The translations under genes were made by a program, and so were the position numbers. Below, one piece after another: positions 24,753 through 35,086 of a DNA stretch of 64,000 nt. The stretch is from positions 186,001 to 250,000 of the forward strand of contig WVSN01000002.1 in assembly GCA_015689705.1 (NCBI GenBank), given 5' to 3'. The stretch comes from Rhodobacterales bacterium HKCCE3408. Lineage in GTDB: Bacteria; Pseudomonadota; Alphaproteobacteria; Rhodobacterales; Rhodobacteraceae. The stretch's first letter is position 1. Each line of letters starts with the position of its first letter. The notes under the pieces were generated by a model. It searched no databases. It saw only the letters and a list, made by a program, of their open reading frames with translations, and was not told the origin of the DNA.

Positions 24753-25565
24753 CTACTCGGGAACGGAGAAGGTCAGGTTGGCCCAGAGCGTGTGCCAGAC
24801 GGCGGGACTGCTGTCGGTCGGCTCGAGCGGCTCCAGGATCACGGCATCGACCATGTAGACATGACCCGGCGTGACCGGCAGGACCGCGATCCCCTCGTCG
24901 TCGGTGCGATGGTAGGTGATCTCGACCTCGCCGTCGGGCCCGCGGTCGAACAGCTCGACCTGGACGTTCGTCCGCAGCGCGTCGCGGTCCCAGAGCTGCA
25001 CGGGCATGCCCCCGGACACATCGTCGGTATACGGGTTGGCGAGCGCGACGAACTCCGTCCGCAGGCCGATATGGCTGTCCTCGCCCGCCGCGTCCCCGAC
25101 GCCGACCAGCGATTTCACGTGGCGTGAATAAAGCTCGACGATAGGCGGAGCGGGCTCCAGCCCGCGGTCTTCCATCAGCGCGACCGGGTCGCCGAAATCC
25201 TTGTGCTCGGCGAAGGCCGCGAACCGCTCCCATTCGTCCCAGTTGAGCCGGTTGTCGGTGGTTTCGTGAACGATGACGGCCAGTCCGTCCGGCAGCCCAT
25301 CGACGCTGAGCGCGGGGGAATCGCCGAGCCGGCCCTCGACCGGCATCGCCTCGCCGCCGGAGTAGATCTCGAACCGGGTGAAGTTGCGCGGCAGGTAAGA
25401 GAAGGTCGAGCCTTCGAACTCGACGCCGTTTCTCAGGTCGGCCTGAAACTGTGTGCCCGGCTCCACCGTAAATTGAAGAGGCTCGATCCAGAATTCATGG
25501 GCGAGACCCTTGCCGGCGACTAAGATCGCGGCAAGTGTCGCGGCGACACGGAGGTGGGAACGCAT
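24753..25565 (-). CDS. DUF4198-type periplasmic protein
   Basis: About 270 residues with a signal peptide (MRSHLRVAATLAAILVAGKGLA, cleaved before HEFWIEP). The mature start HEFWIEPLQFTVEPG and the later region VQVELFDRGPDGEVEITYHRTDDEG are typical of DUF4198, a family often near nickel/cobalt uptake genes. The His close to the mature N terminus may bind metal. ATG 25565 is used; ATG 25571 is equally possible. The start codon overlaps that of the divergent HupE/UreJ-like gene. Confidence 0.75.
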   Translation of the reverse strand: MRSHLRVAATLAAILVAGKGLAHEFWIEPLQFTVEPGTQFQADLRNGVEFEGSTFSYLPRNFTRFEIYSGGEAMPVEGRLGDSPALSVDGLPDGLAVIVHETTDNRLNWDEWERFAAFAEHKDFGDPVALMEDRGLEPAPPIVELYSRHVKSLVGVGDAAGEDSHIGLRTEFVALANPYTDDVSGGMPVQLWDRDALRTNVQVELFDRGPDGEVEITYHRTDDEGIAVLPVTPGHVYMVDAVILEPLEPTDSSPAVWHTLWANLTFSVPE

Positions 25566-26700
25566 GGTCATGGCGGGACAGTTGATCCGGGCAATGCTCC
25601 TGTCAATGGCGCTTGCGATCACGGTTGCGGCACAGGCCGTGGCGCACGAGATCCGGCCGGCCATCTCGGATGTGGAGGTCGGGGCCGAGACGGTCACCAT
25701 CCGCGTGCGCATGGCGCTCGAAGGACTGAGTGCCGGTATCGACCTCGAGACCTATGCAGACACGAACAACGCGCCCGAGGCGGATATCTACGAGGTGTTC
25801 CGCCAGATGGAGCCCGAGGCCTATGCCGAGGCCTTCCGCGCCGACTGGCCCGCCGTGTCGCAGGGCTTCATCATCGAGGTGAACGGCGAACGGCTGGAGC
25901 CCGAGATCGTCGATATCGAAGTCCCGGCGGTCGGGAATACCGAGCTTCCGCGCGACTCGATCCTGACCATTCAGGCCGATCTGCCGCCGGGCGCCGATCC
26001 GGTCGTGTTCGGCTGGCGCGCGTCCTACGGGACGCTCGTGGTCCGGCAGGTCGGCGGCGGGGCGGATGCCTACGAGGGTTTCCTGACCGGCGGTGACCTG
26101 AGCGAGCCGCTGCCGCGCGACTCGGTCGCGACCGAGGGGTGGGGCAAGGTCTTCGTCCGCTACATCGGTGCAGGATTCGAGCATATCGTCCCGCTCGGGC
26201 TCGATCACATCCTCTTTGTCCTCGGGCTGTTCTTCTTCGCGCTGCAGGTGCGGCCGCTGCTGTCGCAGGTAACGGCCTTCACGCTGGCCCACACGATCAC
26301 CCTGGCGCTGGCGGCGACCGGCGTCGTGTCGATCCCGCCAAGCGTGGTCGAGCCGCTGATCGCCGCGACGATCGTCTATGTCGGGGTGGAGAACGTTCTC
26401 GGCGGGCAGCATACCAGGGCGCGCACGGCCGTGGTCTTCGGGTTCGGACTGCTGCACGGGCTCGGGTTCGCGTCGGTGCTCGGCATCTACGGCATCGCCT
26501 CGGGCCGGTTCGTGCCGGCGCTCGTCGGCTTCAACATCGGTGTCGAACTCGGGCAGCTCACCGTGATTGCGGCGGCGTTCCTCGCCGTCGGGCTCTGGTT
26601 CGGGCGGAAGCCGTGGTACCGGAAGGTCATCGCCATCCCGGCCTCGGTCGTCATCTCGGCCATCGGCGCCTACTGGGTGGTCGAGCGCACGCTGCTTTAG
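25564..26700 (+). CDS. HupE/UreJ_2-family membrane protein with large periplasmic N-terminal domain
   Basis: The protein has 378 residues from ATG 25564, with GGAGG at 25550-25554. Residues 1-25 are a signal peptide ending VAHEIRP. Residues about 26-185 are a periplasmic domain. The C-terminal 195 residues carry six spans with the HupE/UreJ_2 motif HIVPLGLDHILFVLG and FTLAHTITLALA, FGLLHGLGFASV and FNIGVELGQL, whose conserved His, Asp and Glu suggest a metal (Ni/Co) permease-like path. The divergent DUF4198 gene and shared mature N-terminal HE motif argue that the pair works together on metal handling (inference). Confidence 0.83.
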   Translation: MVMAGQLIRAMLLSMALAITVAAQAVAHEIRPAISDVEVGAETVTIRVRMALEGLSAGIDLETYADTNNAPEADIYEVFRQMEPEAYAEAFRADWPAVSQGFIIEVNGERLEPEIVDIEVPAVGNTELPRDSILTIQADLPPGADPVVFGWRASYGTLVVRQVGGGADAYEGFLTGGDLSEPLPRDSVATEGWGKVFVRYIGAGFEHIVPLGLDHILFVLGLFFFALQVRPLLSQVTAFTLAHTITLALAATGVVSIPPSVVEPLIAATIVYVGVENVLGGQHTRARTAVVFGFGLLHGLGFASVLGIYGIASGRFVPALVGFNIGVELGQLTVIAAAFLAVGLWFGRKPWYRKVIAIPASVVISAIGAYWVVERTLL

Positions 26701-27593
26701 TCCGGAACGACGAATTCGACGATCTCGGTCGGCAGGAACGGGTTGAAATTGTCGTCGGTCACGAGCGTCAGGATCGTGCGCCCCTGCGCATCGTGCCAGA
26801 CCGCGATCCCTTCGAGATTTCCGTAATCGGCCGGCCCGGTCTCCAGCAGCGTCTCGGCCTGCATCGGGCCGTCGCCGTCGAAGCTGAGCCGGCGGATGCG
26901 GCTGCGAAACCCTTCCGACATCCGGAAGATGCGTTCGACGAGGTAGAGCCGCCCGTCGGAATCCATGTCCATCCCGACCGGGTTCCAAGGTGGGACATCG
27001 ACAGGCATCTGTGCCGCCACCCGCCAACGGTCGCCTTCGAGCCGCAGCAGCGGGTAAGTCGGACGGCGCCAGTAATACAGCTCGGGCACGGCGAGAAGCC
27101 GGCCCTCGGGATCGACCGCCAGCGCCTCGAAGCCGAGATTGGCCTGCAGCGCGAAGACCTGGAGCGGGCGGGGCAGGGACCGGCGAACGCGGCCGTCCTG
27201 CGCGTGGACGACGAAGCGGTGGAAGTTCTCGTAAGACACCGCGAGATCGCCGTCGGGCATCAGCGCCAGACCTTCTGAATCGCGCATCGCGGGCGCTGAC
27301 GGCCAGGTGCCGTCGGGATCGAGAAGGCGGACGATGGACGGCTCCGCGATCTCAGTGATGCGCCCCTCGGCATCGCGTTCGATTGCAGCTGAGATGATGC
27401 GGCCGCGGTCGGAGATTGCGATCAACCGGGTGCCGCCCGCCGTCATCTCCAGCCCCGACAGGCCGCCAAGCGTCATGGGCCCGCCGCGCCAGACGACATG
27501 GTTCAGCCGCGCGGTCTCGGCCGCGACGGGCGCGGCGGCGAGACACAGGGCGAGAGCGATCAGTTGCCGGGCGAAGACAGCAGCGCGGCGCAT
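26697..27593 (-). CDS. Esterase-like activity of phytase family protein, exported
   Basis: The protein has 298 residues with a signal peptide (MRRAAVFARQLIALALCLAAAPVAA, cleaved before ETARLN). The body is a six-bladed propeller-like sequence matching the phytase-type esterase family: GGLSGLEMTAGGTRLIAISDRG, DSEGLALMPDGDLAVSYE, FEALAVDPEGRLLAVPELYY and GNLEGIAVW. The stop overlaps the stop of the convergent HupE/UreJ gene (TTAG). The start lies 34 bp inside the end of the mepA gene, so it is in one operon with it. Confidence 0.82.
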   Translation of the reverse strand: MRRAAVFARQLIALALCLAAAPVAAETARLNHVVWRGGPMTLGGLSGLEMTAGGTRLIAISDRGRIISAAIERDAEGRITEIAEPSIVRLLDPDGTWPSAPAMRDSEGLALMPDGDLAVSYENFHRFVVHAQDGRVRRSLPRPLQVFALQANLGFEALAVDPEGRLLAVPELYYWRRPTYPLLRLEGDRWRVAAQMPVDVPPWNPVGMDMDSDGRLYLVERIFRMSEGFRSRIRRLSFDGDGPMQAETLLETGPADYGNLEGIAVWHDAQGRTILTLVTDDNFNPFLPTEIVEFVVPD

Positions 27594-28468
27594 TGGCGGG
27601 GCAGGTCGGCGAGCGTCAGCTGACCCCGCGGTTCGGGCGGCTCGGCGTTCGGATCAGGCGGCGCCGGAGGTGGTGGATTGAGGATGCGGGCGACCCAGTC
27701 GCGCGCCTCGTCACAGCCGTCTCCGGGCGGCGGCGCGGCCTGGTTCTCGCAGTCGCGCGACCCGGAGGGGCAAGCGAGGCGCACGTGGAAATGGTAATGG
27801 TGGCCGTACCAGGGGCGGATGTTGCGGAGGTAGGACCGGTCGCCCGTCTCGTTCTCGCACATCCAGACCTTGGCACCGGGGAAGAGGAATATCCGCGCGA
27901 CGCGCGGGTCCGAAGCCGCGGCGCGCAGCACCTGCCAGTGCTCGGCGGTCCAGTTGTCGTTGACATAGGCGCCCCCGGAGCGGCGCATCGAGATCGACGA
28001 GATGTTCTCGCGCTCGGTCCGGCTGAGCGTCAGGTCGCGGGCCGGGAGAAGCCAGATATCGGCATCGAGCCCCGACTGGTGGCTGGCATGGCCGGTCAGC
28101 ATCGGGCCGCCGCGCGGCTGGCTCATGTCGCCGACATAAAGCCCCGACCATGATGTCGTCCGCGCGACCTCGGCCGAGAGATCCTGGATGTAGTCGATCA
28201 TTTCGGGATGGGCCCAGTTGCGGTTGCGCGACAGCCGCATCGCCTGCCAGGTCGGGCCGGTTTCGGGCAGTTGCGCAGCGCCGGCGACGCAGCCCGCGGC
28301 ATAGCCGCCGAAGCTTTGCGCGGCACCGCCGGTGGGGCCGGATTCGGCACCGAACAGCAACCGCGCTTCCTGTCCCGACATGAAGGCCGACAGCGGCGGC
28401 ATGTCGCGCGTCGATGTCGGCGCGCAGGCTGCGAGGCCAAGGGCCATCGCCAGGATCGCACGTCTCAT
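27560..28468 (-). CDS. mepA: Penicillin-insensitive murein endopeptidase, lipoprotein
   Basis: The protein has 302 residues. It is an M74-family LAS metallopeptidase that cuts D-Ala-mDAP cross-links in peptidoglycan. The zinc motif GHASHQSGLDADIW and the later HHYHFHVRLACP are intact. Pairs of cysteines typical of the periplasmic enzyme are present. The N terminus MRRAILAMALGLAACAP carries an LAAC lipobox, so it is probably a lipoprotein rather than a simply secreted enzyme. The C-terminal tail is proline-rich. Confidence 0.93.
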   Translation of the reverse strand: MRRAILAMALGLAACAPTSTRDMPPLSAFMSGQEARLLFGAESGPTGGAAQSFGGYAAGCVAGAAQLPETGPTWQAMRLSRNRNWAHPEMIDYIQDLSAEVARTTSWSGLYVGDMSQPRGGPMLTGHASHQSGLDADIWLLPARDLTLSRTERENISSISMRRSGGAYVNDNWTAEHWQVLRAAASDPRVARIFLFPGAKVWMCENETGDRSYLRNIRPWYGHHYHFHVRLACPSGSRDCENQAAPPPGDGCDEARDWVARILNPPPPAPPDPNAEPPEPRGQLTLADLPRQCAALLSSPGN

Positions 28469-28488
28469 GCCGCCTGTACCTCCGCCGC

Positions 28489-29826
28489 TCAATTCCGCCC
28501 CTCGGGGTTCACCCAGACTAACAGAACGAGACCGACAAGAAAGAGCGCGATGAGGGGCGTGACGCCAAGCTGCTGGCTGCCCGTCGCGTCTGTCGTCACC
28601 GCGATCAGGAACGGCGCGAGGAAAGCCGTCGCCTTTCCGGCGAGCGCGTAGATGCCGAATCCCTCGGTGATGCGCGCTGGATCGGCCTGACGGATGAGCA
28701 TCGTGCGGCTGGCCGATTGCAGCATCCCGCCGGAGGCACCGATCACCGCGCCGATGGCGTAGAAGGCGATGTCGGGCAGGCTTGAACCGTCCCCGACCGG
28801 CAGCCCGAGAACGCTGTTCCGGCTGACGAAGACGACCGCCGTTGCCGTAAGTGCGAGGATGACGACATTGGCCACGATCACCGGCTTCGGCCCGATGGCG
28901 CTGTCGATGCGTCCGCCGATCCAGGCGAAGACCGCGCCGGTGATGACCGCGAGGATGCCGAAGACACCGACATCGACCGAACCCCACCCGAGCACGCCGA
29001 CCGCATAGATTCCGCCGAAGACGTAGATGCCGTTCAGCGCGTCGCGGTAGAACATCGACGCGGCGAGATAGGCGAAGAGGCTCGGTGTGGTTGGCAGGCG
29101 ACGAAGCGAGCGCATCAGGTCCGGCAGCGCCTCGCGCGCGGCGCGGGCCACCGGCACCGATCCCGCCGGGCGGCGGTCGCGGACCCACAGGAAGAAGGGC
29201 ACCATGAAGACCGCGTACCAGATCGCGGTCAGCGGACCTACGGCGCGCGTCCCCTCGCGCGTTTCGGGGTCGAGGCCGAGGGCGGGGGACAGCCCGACGA
29301 AGGTGCGCCCGGTTTCCGAGCTTTCGGCGAAGAACACAAGCATGGTGACGAGCGTGATGAGCCCGCCGACATAGCCGAGCGCCCATCCCGTCCCGCCGAT
29401 CCGGCCGAGATGCTCGCGCGGGCCGAGGCCTGGCAGGTAGGCATTGGTGAAGATCGTGGCGAATTCCATGCCGACGAGGCCGATGGCGAAGAAGACGAGC
29501 GTGCGCACGAGGTCGAAATCGTCCGGCGCGGCGAACCAGAGCATCGCGGCGCCGACCACATACATCGCCGAGAACAGCCAGATGAACGGCATCCGTACGC
29601 CCGACCGGTCGGCCACCGCGCCGAGGATCGGCGCGAGGATCGCCATGACGAGCCCCGCCGCCGAGATGCCGTAGCCCCAGGCCGCCTGCGCGCGCGATCC
29701 GTCGCCGAGGATCTCGGTCACATAGGGGCCGAAGATGAAGGTCAGAAGCAGCGTGTTGTAGGGCTGGCTCGCCCAGTCAAACGCCCACCACCCCCAGATG
29801 CGCTTGCGCGTCGACACTGCGGCCAT
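28489..29826 (-). CDS. MFS transporter, UMF1/Atg22-like
   Basis: The protein has 445 residues from ATG 29826 (GAGGGGA 7 bases upstream); the longer ATG 29859 is less likely. It has twelve predicted spans. The opening RIWGWWAFDWASQPYNTLLLTFIFGPY, read in pieces, is the hallmark of the UMF1 family, and AILAPILGAVADRSG is the MFS loop 2-3 motif. UMF1 proteins resemble eukaryotic vacuole effluxers; the substrate is unknown. It lies 20 bp upstream of mepA on the same strand. Confidence 0.85.
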   Translation of the reverse strand: MAAVSTRKRIWGWWAFDWASQPYNTLLLTFIFGPYVTEILGDGSRAQAAWGYGISAAGLVMAILAPILGAVADRSGVRMPFIWLFSAMYVVGAAMLWFAAPDDFDLVRTLVFFAIGLVGMEFATIFTNAYLPGLGPREHLGRIGGTGWALGYVGGLITLVTMLVFFAESSETGRTFVGLSPALGLDPETREGTRAVGPLTAIWYAVFMVPFFLWVRDRRPAGSVPVARAAREALPDLMRSLRRLPTTPSLFAYLAASMFYRDALNGIYVFGGIYAVGVLGWGSVDVGVFGILAVITGAVFAWIGGRIDSAIGPKPVIVANVVILALTATAVVFVSRNSVLGLPVGDGSSLPDIAFYAIGAVIGASGGMLQSASRTMLIRQADPARITEGFGIYALAGKATAFLAPFLIAVTTDATGSQQLGVTPLIALFLVGLVLLVWVNPEGRN

Positions 29827-29887
29827 GCCTGTCCCCTCAGAGCCCGTTAGCGATAGCATCGGGCGCGAGGCGGCGATTGTCCATCGC

Positions 29888-30418
29888 TCAGAAGTCGGGC
29901 GGCCAGGGACGTTCGATATCTGCCCCGGTCCAGGCGCGCGCCCAGTCTGGCATGGCAGGCAGATCGCCGTCGCGCCCGATTTCGGCCAGCACTCGGTCGG
30001 TCGGGACGATGCCGTTCGGCCCGGTCACGGCGGTGCGGATCAGCATGTGCGAACACGGCGTCCCGCCCCGCCAGATCGCCTGTTCGAGATAGATGAACTT
30101 GTCGTCCCGGCCGATCGCCCGCGTCCGGATGCGGATCTTCTGGAAGGCGCGGATGCGGGCGCGGTAACGGACCGAGACGCCCGCGACGGCGAGGCCCCAC
30201 CGGTTGCGCCGGAGGACCGGGATCAGCCCGACGCGGACCGACAGCGTGAACCGCCCGATATCGTAGAGCGTCAGGGTCCGGCCGTTGTTCAGTTCCAGGA
30301 ACATGTCGATGTCGGCGAGGCTGACGCGGACCACGGTTTCGTCGGTGCCGTCGAGCGGCAGCTTGTCCATTCGGCGCGCGCGGGACAGCGCCACGAGTGA
30401 GCGGATGACTGGATACAT
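29888..30418 (-). CDS. Thioesterase-like hotdog protein (THEM6-type)
   Basis: The protein has 176 residues. The pattern RVSLADIDMFLELNNGRTLTLYDIGRF resembles the acyl-CoA thioesterase family in which DxDxxxHxNNxxY is replaced by a DID...NNGR variant (THEM6-like). RYRARIRAFQKIRIRTRAIGRDDKFIYLEQ, read in pieces, gives the central strands. It acts on an unknown acyl thioester in the cytoplasm. The missing canonical aspartate-His makes the catalytic activity uncertain. Confidence 0.75.
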   Translation of the reverse strand: MYPVIRSLVALSRARRMDKLPLDGTDETVVRVSLADIDMFLELNNGRTLTLYDIGRFTLSVRVGLIPVLRRNRWGLAVAGVSVRYRARIRAFQKIRIRTRAIGRDDKFIYLEQAIWRGGTPCSHMLIRTAVTGPNGIVPTDRVLAEIGRDGDLPAMPDWARAWTGADIERPWPPDF

Positions 30419-30537
30419 GAATCAGCGGTGACGCAGTGCGCGGATCGCGTAAAGCTCTGCCGTTGCGTCATTGGCTTGCGCCGCCGCGGATCGGGCCTTA
30501 GGTAGCCTCCGATCGAGACAACCGGGACGGCCGCGCC

Positions 30538-30828
30538 ATGGGCACCATCATCCAGATCCTGTTCTTCCTGACCGGCGTGGTCCAGTTCATCGTCATCGCG
30601 CACGTCATCATGTCGTGGCTGATCAATTTCGCGGTGCTGAACATCCGCCAGCCGCTCGTCCGGCAGATCTGGGACGGTCTGACCCAGTTGCTCGAGCCGA
30701 TCTACAACCCGATCCGCCGCGTTCTGCCGAATACCGGCGGGCTGGATCTTGCGCCGCTGGTGGTGCTGATCGGCATCGTGATCATCCGGATCATTCTCGG
30801 CGACCTGGCGCGATCCATCTACCTTTAG
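30538..30828 (+). CDS. YggT family integral membrane protein
   Basis: The protein has 96 residues with two membrane spans (about 7-28 and 74-92). The loop between them carries the family signature [24 protein letters not shown]. Its role is unsettled; YggT proteins elsewhere are linked to osmotic or pH stress and cell division. Its TAG stop overlaps the TAA stop of the convergent msrA gene. Confidence 0.88.
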   Translation: MGTIIQILFFLTGVVQFIVIAHVIMSWLINFAVLNIRQPLVRQIWDGLTQLLEPIYNPIRRVLPNTGGLDLAPLVVLIGIVIIRIILGDLARSIYL

Positions 30829-31493
30829 TGCGTGAACGGGGCCGCCGAGCCCCAGAGCTGCTGGACCCGCGCGTCGCGTCCGCAGCTTTCGCGATAGAAG
30901 TCGTAGGCGCGGGGCTGCCGCATCGGTCCGCGGCGCGTCAGGATCGTCCTGTCGCCGCGATAGTAGTTCTGGTGGATCTCCTCGGCCGGGTAGAACGGCG
31001 CGGAGTTCCGGATCGCGGTCCGGATCGGCTGGCCCAACGCCTGCTGCGCGTCGGCGATGGCGGCCTCGGCCGCTGCCCGTTCCGACGCGTTCGAGACGAA
31101 GATCGCCGTCGTGTATTGCTGCCCGCGGTCGCAGAACTGACCACCCCCGTCGGTCGGATCGATTGACCGCATGAACAGGTGCAGCAGTTCGGGGTACGAC
31201 ACCCGGTCGGCGTCGTAGGTGATCTGCACGACCTCGAGATGACCGGTGCCGCCGTTCGACACCTGCCGGTAGCTCGGGTTGGCGACGTTTCCGCCGGCAA
31301 ATCCCGACACGGTATCGATCACGCCCGGCACGCTGTCGAAGTCCGCCTCCACGCACCAGAAGCAGCCCCCGGCCAGGATCGTCGTCTGGATATCGCGCGC
31401 CTGCGCCTTGCCGTGTTGCAGGAACAGCCCCGCGACGATGGCGATGGCGAGGGTGACGGTCTTCACCGTCATCTGGATCTTGCGGCGGGCCAT
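30825..31493 (-). CDS. msrA: Peptide-methionine (S)-S-oxide reductase, exported
   Basis: The protein has 222 residues. The active-site motif [17 protein letters not shown], later [10 protein letters not shown] and [11 protein letters not shown], identify MsrA. A hydrophobic N-terminal segment after basic residues ([24 protein letters not shown], read in pieces) suggests export or anchoring, so it would repair oxidised periplasmic proteins. An extra Cys near the C terminus (RESCGRDA) could be the recycling cysteine. ATG 31493 follows GGAGGA. Confidence 0.92.
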   Translation of the reverse strand: MARRKIQMTVKTVTLAIAIVAGLFLQHGKAQARDIQTTILAGGCFWCVEADFDSVPGVIDTVSGFAGGNVANPSYRQVSNGGTGHLEVVQITYDADRVSYPELLHLFMRSIDPTDGGGQFCDRGQQYTTAIFVSNASERAAAEAAIADAQQALGQPIRTAIRNSAPFYPAEEIHQNYYRGDRTILTRRGPMRQPRAYDFYRESCGRDARVQQLWGSAAPFTH

Positions 31494-31676
31494 GGTGTCC
31501 TCCGATGCGGCTAGTGCGGGAACAAGGCTGGACGGCAGGGCCCCGCGCGGCAACGCACAGCCGCGTGATGTCACCCGCCCGTGAACGGCGGAGAGCGATG
31601 TTACAGCCGCGCGGCGCCCGTCCGCCGACACGGAAATGTCGCTTGAACACTGCCGGGGCCGGTGGGAAACTGTGCC

Positions 31677-33476
31677 ATGGAACGCCTGAAAACATGGGCC
31701 GAAACCGCGCCCGACCTGATCGCAACAGCTGCTGGCCGCAAGCCTGCGGATCTCGTGATCACGAACGCCCGCATCGTGAACGTCCACACCCGTGAAATCC
31801 TCGACGGATGGGCCGTGGCCGTAACATCCGGGCGGTTCGCCTATGTCGGCCCGGACGCCGCGCATTGCATCGGCGAGGCGACGGACTTGGTCGATGCGGG
31901 CGGGAAATTCCTGATCCCGGGCCTGTGCGACGGGCACATGCATATCGAAAGCGGCATGCTGACGCCGGCGGAATTCGCCCGCGCCGTCATCCCGCACGGC
32001 ACGACAACGATGTTCACCGACCCGCACGAGATCGCCAACGTTCTCGGCCTGCACGGCGTGCGCCTGATGCATGACGAAGCGATGATGCAGCCCGTCAATA
32101 TCTATACCCAGATGCCGTCCTGCGCGCCCTCGGCGCCGGGGCTGGAGACGACCGGCCATGAGCTCGGGCCGGGTGACGTGGCTGCGGCGATGACCTGGCC
32201 GGGGATCATCGGCCTGGGCGAGATGATGAACTTTCCCGGCGTGATCGCCGGCGACACGAAGATGCTGGCCGAGATGGAAGAGACCGCCAAGGCCCACAAG
32301 ACCATCGGCGGCCACTACGCCTCGCCCGATCTTGGCCCTGCCTTCGCGGCCTATGCCGCCGGTGGCCCGGCGGACGACCATGAGGGCACGCAGGAAAGCG
32401 ACGCCATCGCCCGGATGCGGGCCGGGATGCGGGCGATGCTGCGGCTCGGTTCCGCCTGGTACGACGTGAAGGCGCAGATCACGGCGGTGACCGAGCGGGG
32501 TCTGGACCCGCGCAACATGATCCTCTGCACTGACGACTGCCATTCCGGCACGCTGGTCAATGACGGCCACATGAACCGGGTCTACCGCCATGCCGTCGGC
32601 TGCGGAGCGGAGCCGCTGGTGGCGCTGCAGATGTGCACGATCAACACCGCGACCCATTTCGGGCTGGAACGCGAGCTTGGTTCGATCGCGCCGGGGCGGC
32701 GGGCGGACATGATCCTGACCTCGGATCTCGAGGCGCTGCCCGTCGAACGCGTCTGGGCGCGCGGCGTGCTGGTGGCCGAGGATGGCGAGATCCGGGTCGA
32801 CTGCCCGCATCTCGACTGGCCCGACGCGGCGCGGAATACCGTGCGGCTCGGCCGCGACCTGACAGCGGCGGATTTCGAGATCGCGGCGCCCGAGGGTGCG
32901 AACGCGGTGACCGCGAAGGTCATAGGCGTGGTCGAGAACCAGGCGCCGACGAAGGCGCTGACGGCCGAACTCCCGGTCCGGGACGGCGTGGTCGAGGGGC
33001 AGGATGGCGTCTGCCAGATCGCGCTCGTCGAACGGCACCGGGGCACGGGCGGTGTGGTGAATGGCTTCGTGTCCGGCTTCGGCTACGAGGGTCGCGTCGC
33101 CGTCGCCTCGACGGTCGCGCACGACAGCCACCACATGATCGTCGTCGGCACCGACCGCGAGAGCATGGCCGCTGCCGCTATGCGTCTGGCCGAAGTGGGC
33201 GGCGGGATCACCGTCTTCCGCGACGGAGAGGAGCTTGCCCTGGTCGAGCTGCCAATCGCGGGCCTGATGTCCGACAGCCCGGCGGCGGAGGTCGCGGCGA
33301 AGGCGCAGGCGATGGTCGAGGCGATGCGGGCGTGCGGCTGTACGCTCAACAACGCCTATATGCAGCATTCGCTGCTGGCGCTTGTCGTCATCCCCGAGCT
33401 CAGGATATCCGATCTCGGCCTCGTCGACGTGACGAAGTTCGAGCTGACCGACCTTTTCGAGAGGGAGGGTGCATGA
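31677..33476 (+). CDS. ade: Adenine deaminase
   Basis: The protein has 599 residues and is an amidohydrolase that converts adenine to hypoxanthine and ammonia. Motifs: the metal site [46 protein letters not shown], and the C-terminal [21 protein letters not shown] 31677 is preferred over 31662, as GGTGGGA lies 9 bases upstream. It is coupled by ATGA to amn, so AMP-derived adenine is passed directly to deamination. Confidence 0.95.
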   Translation: MERLKTWAETAPDLIATAAGRKPADLVITNARIVNVHTREILDGWAVAVTSGRFAYVGPDAAHCIGEATDLVDAGGKFLIPGLCDGHMHIESGMLTPAEFARAVIPHGTTTMFTDPHEIANVLGLHGVRLMHDEAMMQPVNIYTQMPSCAPSAPGLETTGHELGPGDVAAAMTWPGIIGLGEMMNFPGVIAGDTKMLAEMEETAKAHKTIGGHYASPDLGPAFAAYAAGGPADDHEGTQESDAIARMRAGMRAMLRLGSAWYDVKAQITAVTERGLDPRNMILCTDDCHSGTLVNDGHMNRVYRHAVGCGAEPLVALQMCTINTATHFGLERELGSIAPGRRADMILTSDLEALPVERVWARGVLVAEDGEIRVDCPHLDWPDAARNTVRLGRDLTAADFEIAAPEGANAVTAKVIGVVENQAPTKALTAELPVRDGVVEGQDGVCQIALVERHRGTGGVVNGFVSGFGYEGRVAVASTVAHDSHHMIVVGTDRESMAAAAMRLAEVGGGITVFRDGEELALVELPIAGLMSDSPAAEVAAKAQAMVEAMRACGCTLNNAYMQHSLLALVVIPELRISDLGLVDVTKFELTDLFEREGA

Positions 33477-34957
33477 CCACCCATCACCGCTACCTGCCCA
33501 TAGACAGCCCCGATGCCCGTGCGCCGGAGGAATTCCGCGACGCTGCGGCGGCCGTCGCGCGACTGGAGGAGCTTTACAGCGAGGCCACGACCTTTCTGCA
33601 GGCGCGTTTCGCCGACGTGGTGCGGGGCGCCGCGCCCGAGCGCCGCTTCCGCGCCTACTACCCCGAGATCCGTTTCGCCTCGACGAGCTTCGACAAGATC
33701 GACAGCCGCCTGAGCTTTGGCCATGTCGCCGAGCCGGGCAGTTACGCCACCACCGTCACCCGTCCGGACCTGTTCCGGAACTACCTGACGCAGCAGATCG
33801 GGCTTCTGATCGGCAACCATGACCGGCCGGTCACCATCGGGCCGTCCGAGACGCCGATCCCGGTTCACTTTGCCGTTCTGAACGACGCCGAGCTTCAGGT
33901 CCCGCAGGAGGGCGCGCTGTCCTTCCCGTTGCGCGACGTGTTCGACGTGCCCGACCTCAACACGACGAACGACGCCATCGTGAACGGCTTCGGCTTCAAG
34001 AACGAGGACGGGTCGGGGGCGCTTGCGCCGTTCACGGCGCAGAGGGTCGACTATTCGCTCGCCCGTCTGGCGCACTACACTGCGACCTCGCCCGAGCATT
34101 TCCAGAACCACGTCCTGTTCACGAACTACCAGTTCTACGTCGAGGAGTTCATCGCCTTCGCCCGCGCCGCGCTGGCCGACCCCGAAAGCGGATACACCGC
34201 ACTGGTCGGCCCGGGGAACACGGTCATCACCGAACCCGACGCCGCGCTGGACGTGCCGCTGAAGCTGCCGCAGATGCCGACCTATCACCTGAAGCGGAAG
34301 AACGAGGCCGGCATCACGCTGGTCAATATCGGCGTCGGGCCGTCGAACGCGAAGACCGCGACCGATCATATCGCCGTGCTGCGGCCGCATGTCTGGCTGA
34401 TGGTCGGCCATTGCGCGGGTCTTCGGAACACGCAGCACCTTGGCGACTACGTGCTGGCGCACGCCTACCTGCGCGAAGACAAGGTGCTGGATGACGACCT
34501 TCCGGTCTGGGTGCCGATCCCGGCGCTGGCCGAGGTGCAGATCGCGCTGGAGCGCGCGGTGGCCGATGTCGCGCAGGTCGACGGCTACGAGCTGAAGCGG
34601 ATCATGCGCACCGGCACGGTCGCGACGGTCGACAACCGCAACTGGGAGCTTCGGGATCAGTCCGGCCCGGTCCAGCGGCTCAGCCAGTCGCGCGCCATCG
34701 CGCTCGACATGGAAAGCGCGACGATCGCCGCGAACGGCTTCCGCTTCCGGGTTCCCTACGGCACGCTTCTGTGCGTTTCCGACAAGCCGCTGCATGGCGA
34801 ACTGAAGCTTCCGGGCATGGCCTCGTCCTTCTACAAGACCCAGGTCAGCCGCCATCTGGAGATCGGAATCCGCGCGATGGAGAAGCTTCGGGAGATGCCG
34901 CTGGAGCGCCTTCACAGCCGGAAATTGCGCTCTTTCGAGGAAACGGCCTTCCTATAA
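33473..34957 (+). CDS. amn: AMP nucleosidase
   Basis: The protein has 494 residues (E. coli Amn about 484). It hydrolyses AMP to adenine and ribose-5-phosphate. The N-terminal Amn domain includes [13 protein letters not shown] and the C-terminal nucleoside-phosphorylase-like domain includes [31 protein letters not shown] and the late catalytic region [17 protein letters not shown]. It starts in the ade stop codon (ATGA). Confidence 0.95.
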   Translation: MTTHHRYLPIDSPDARAPEEFRDAAAAVARLEELYSEATTFLQARFADVVRGAAPERRFRAYYPEIRFASTSFDKIDSRLSFGHVAEPGSYATTVTRPDLFRNYLTQQIGLLIGNHDRPVTIGPSETPIPVHFAVLNDAELQVPQEGALSFPLRDVFDVPDLNTTNDAIVNGFGFKNEDGSGALAPFTAQRVDYSLARLAHYTATSPEHFQNHVLFTNYQFYVEEFIAFARAALADPESGYTALVGPGNTVITEPDAALDVPLKLPQMPTYHLKRKNEAGITLVNIGVGPSNAKTATDHIAVLRPHVWLMVGHCAGLRNTQHLGDYVLAHAYLREDKVLDDDLPVWVPIPALAEVQIALERAVADVAQVDGYELKRIMRTGTVATVDNRNWELRDQSGPVQRLSQSRAIALDMESATIAANGFRFRVPYGTLLCVSDKPLHGELKLPGMASSFYKTQVSRHLEIGIRAMEKLREMPLERLHSRKLRSFEETAFL

Positions 34958-35012
34958 AGGCCAAAATCAGCCCAAAAGGCCCATGTTTTTCGCAAAACAG
35001 CGATACTAGGCG

Positions 35013-35041
35013 TTGTGCGGGTGCCCCATATTCTGTAATTT
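35013..35041 (+). promoter_or_regulatory. Likely sigma-70 promoter of the HU gene
   Basis: TTGTGC (35013-35018), a 17-bp spacer and TAATTT (35036-35041), 46 bp upstream of the HU start. It is one of the few AT-rich stretches nearby. Confidence 0.5.
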
Positions 35042-35086
35042 TTCCGATAACGAGCCCAAGGGTTCGGGAAGAACAGGAGAAGCAAG

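Noticed and set aside
30825-33368. An 847-codon minus-strand frame reaching from msrA across ade
   Set aside because: Only the last 222 codons are a real gene (msrA, ATG 31493 with GGAGGA). The rest is antisense to adenine deaminase and has no family character.
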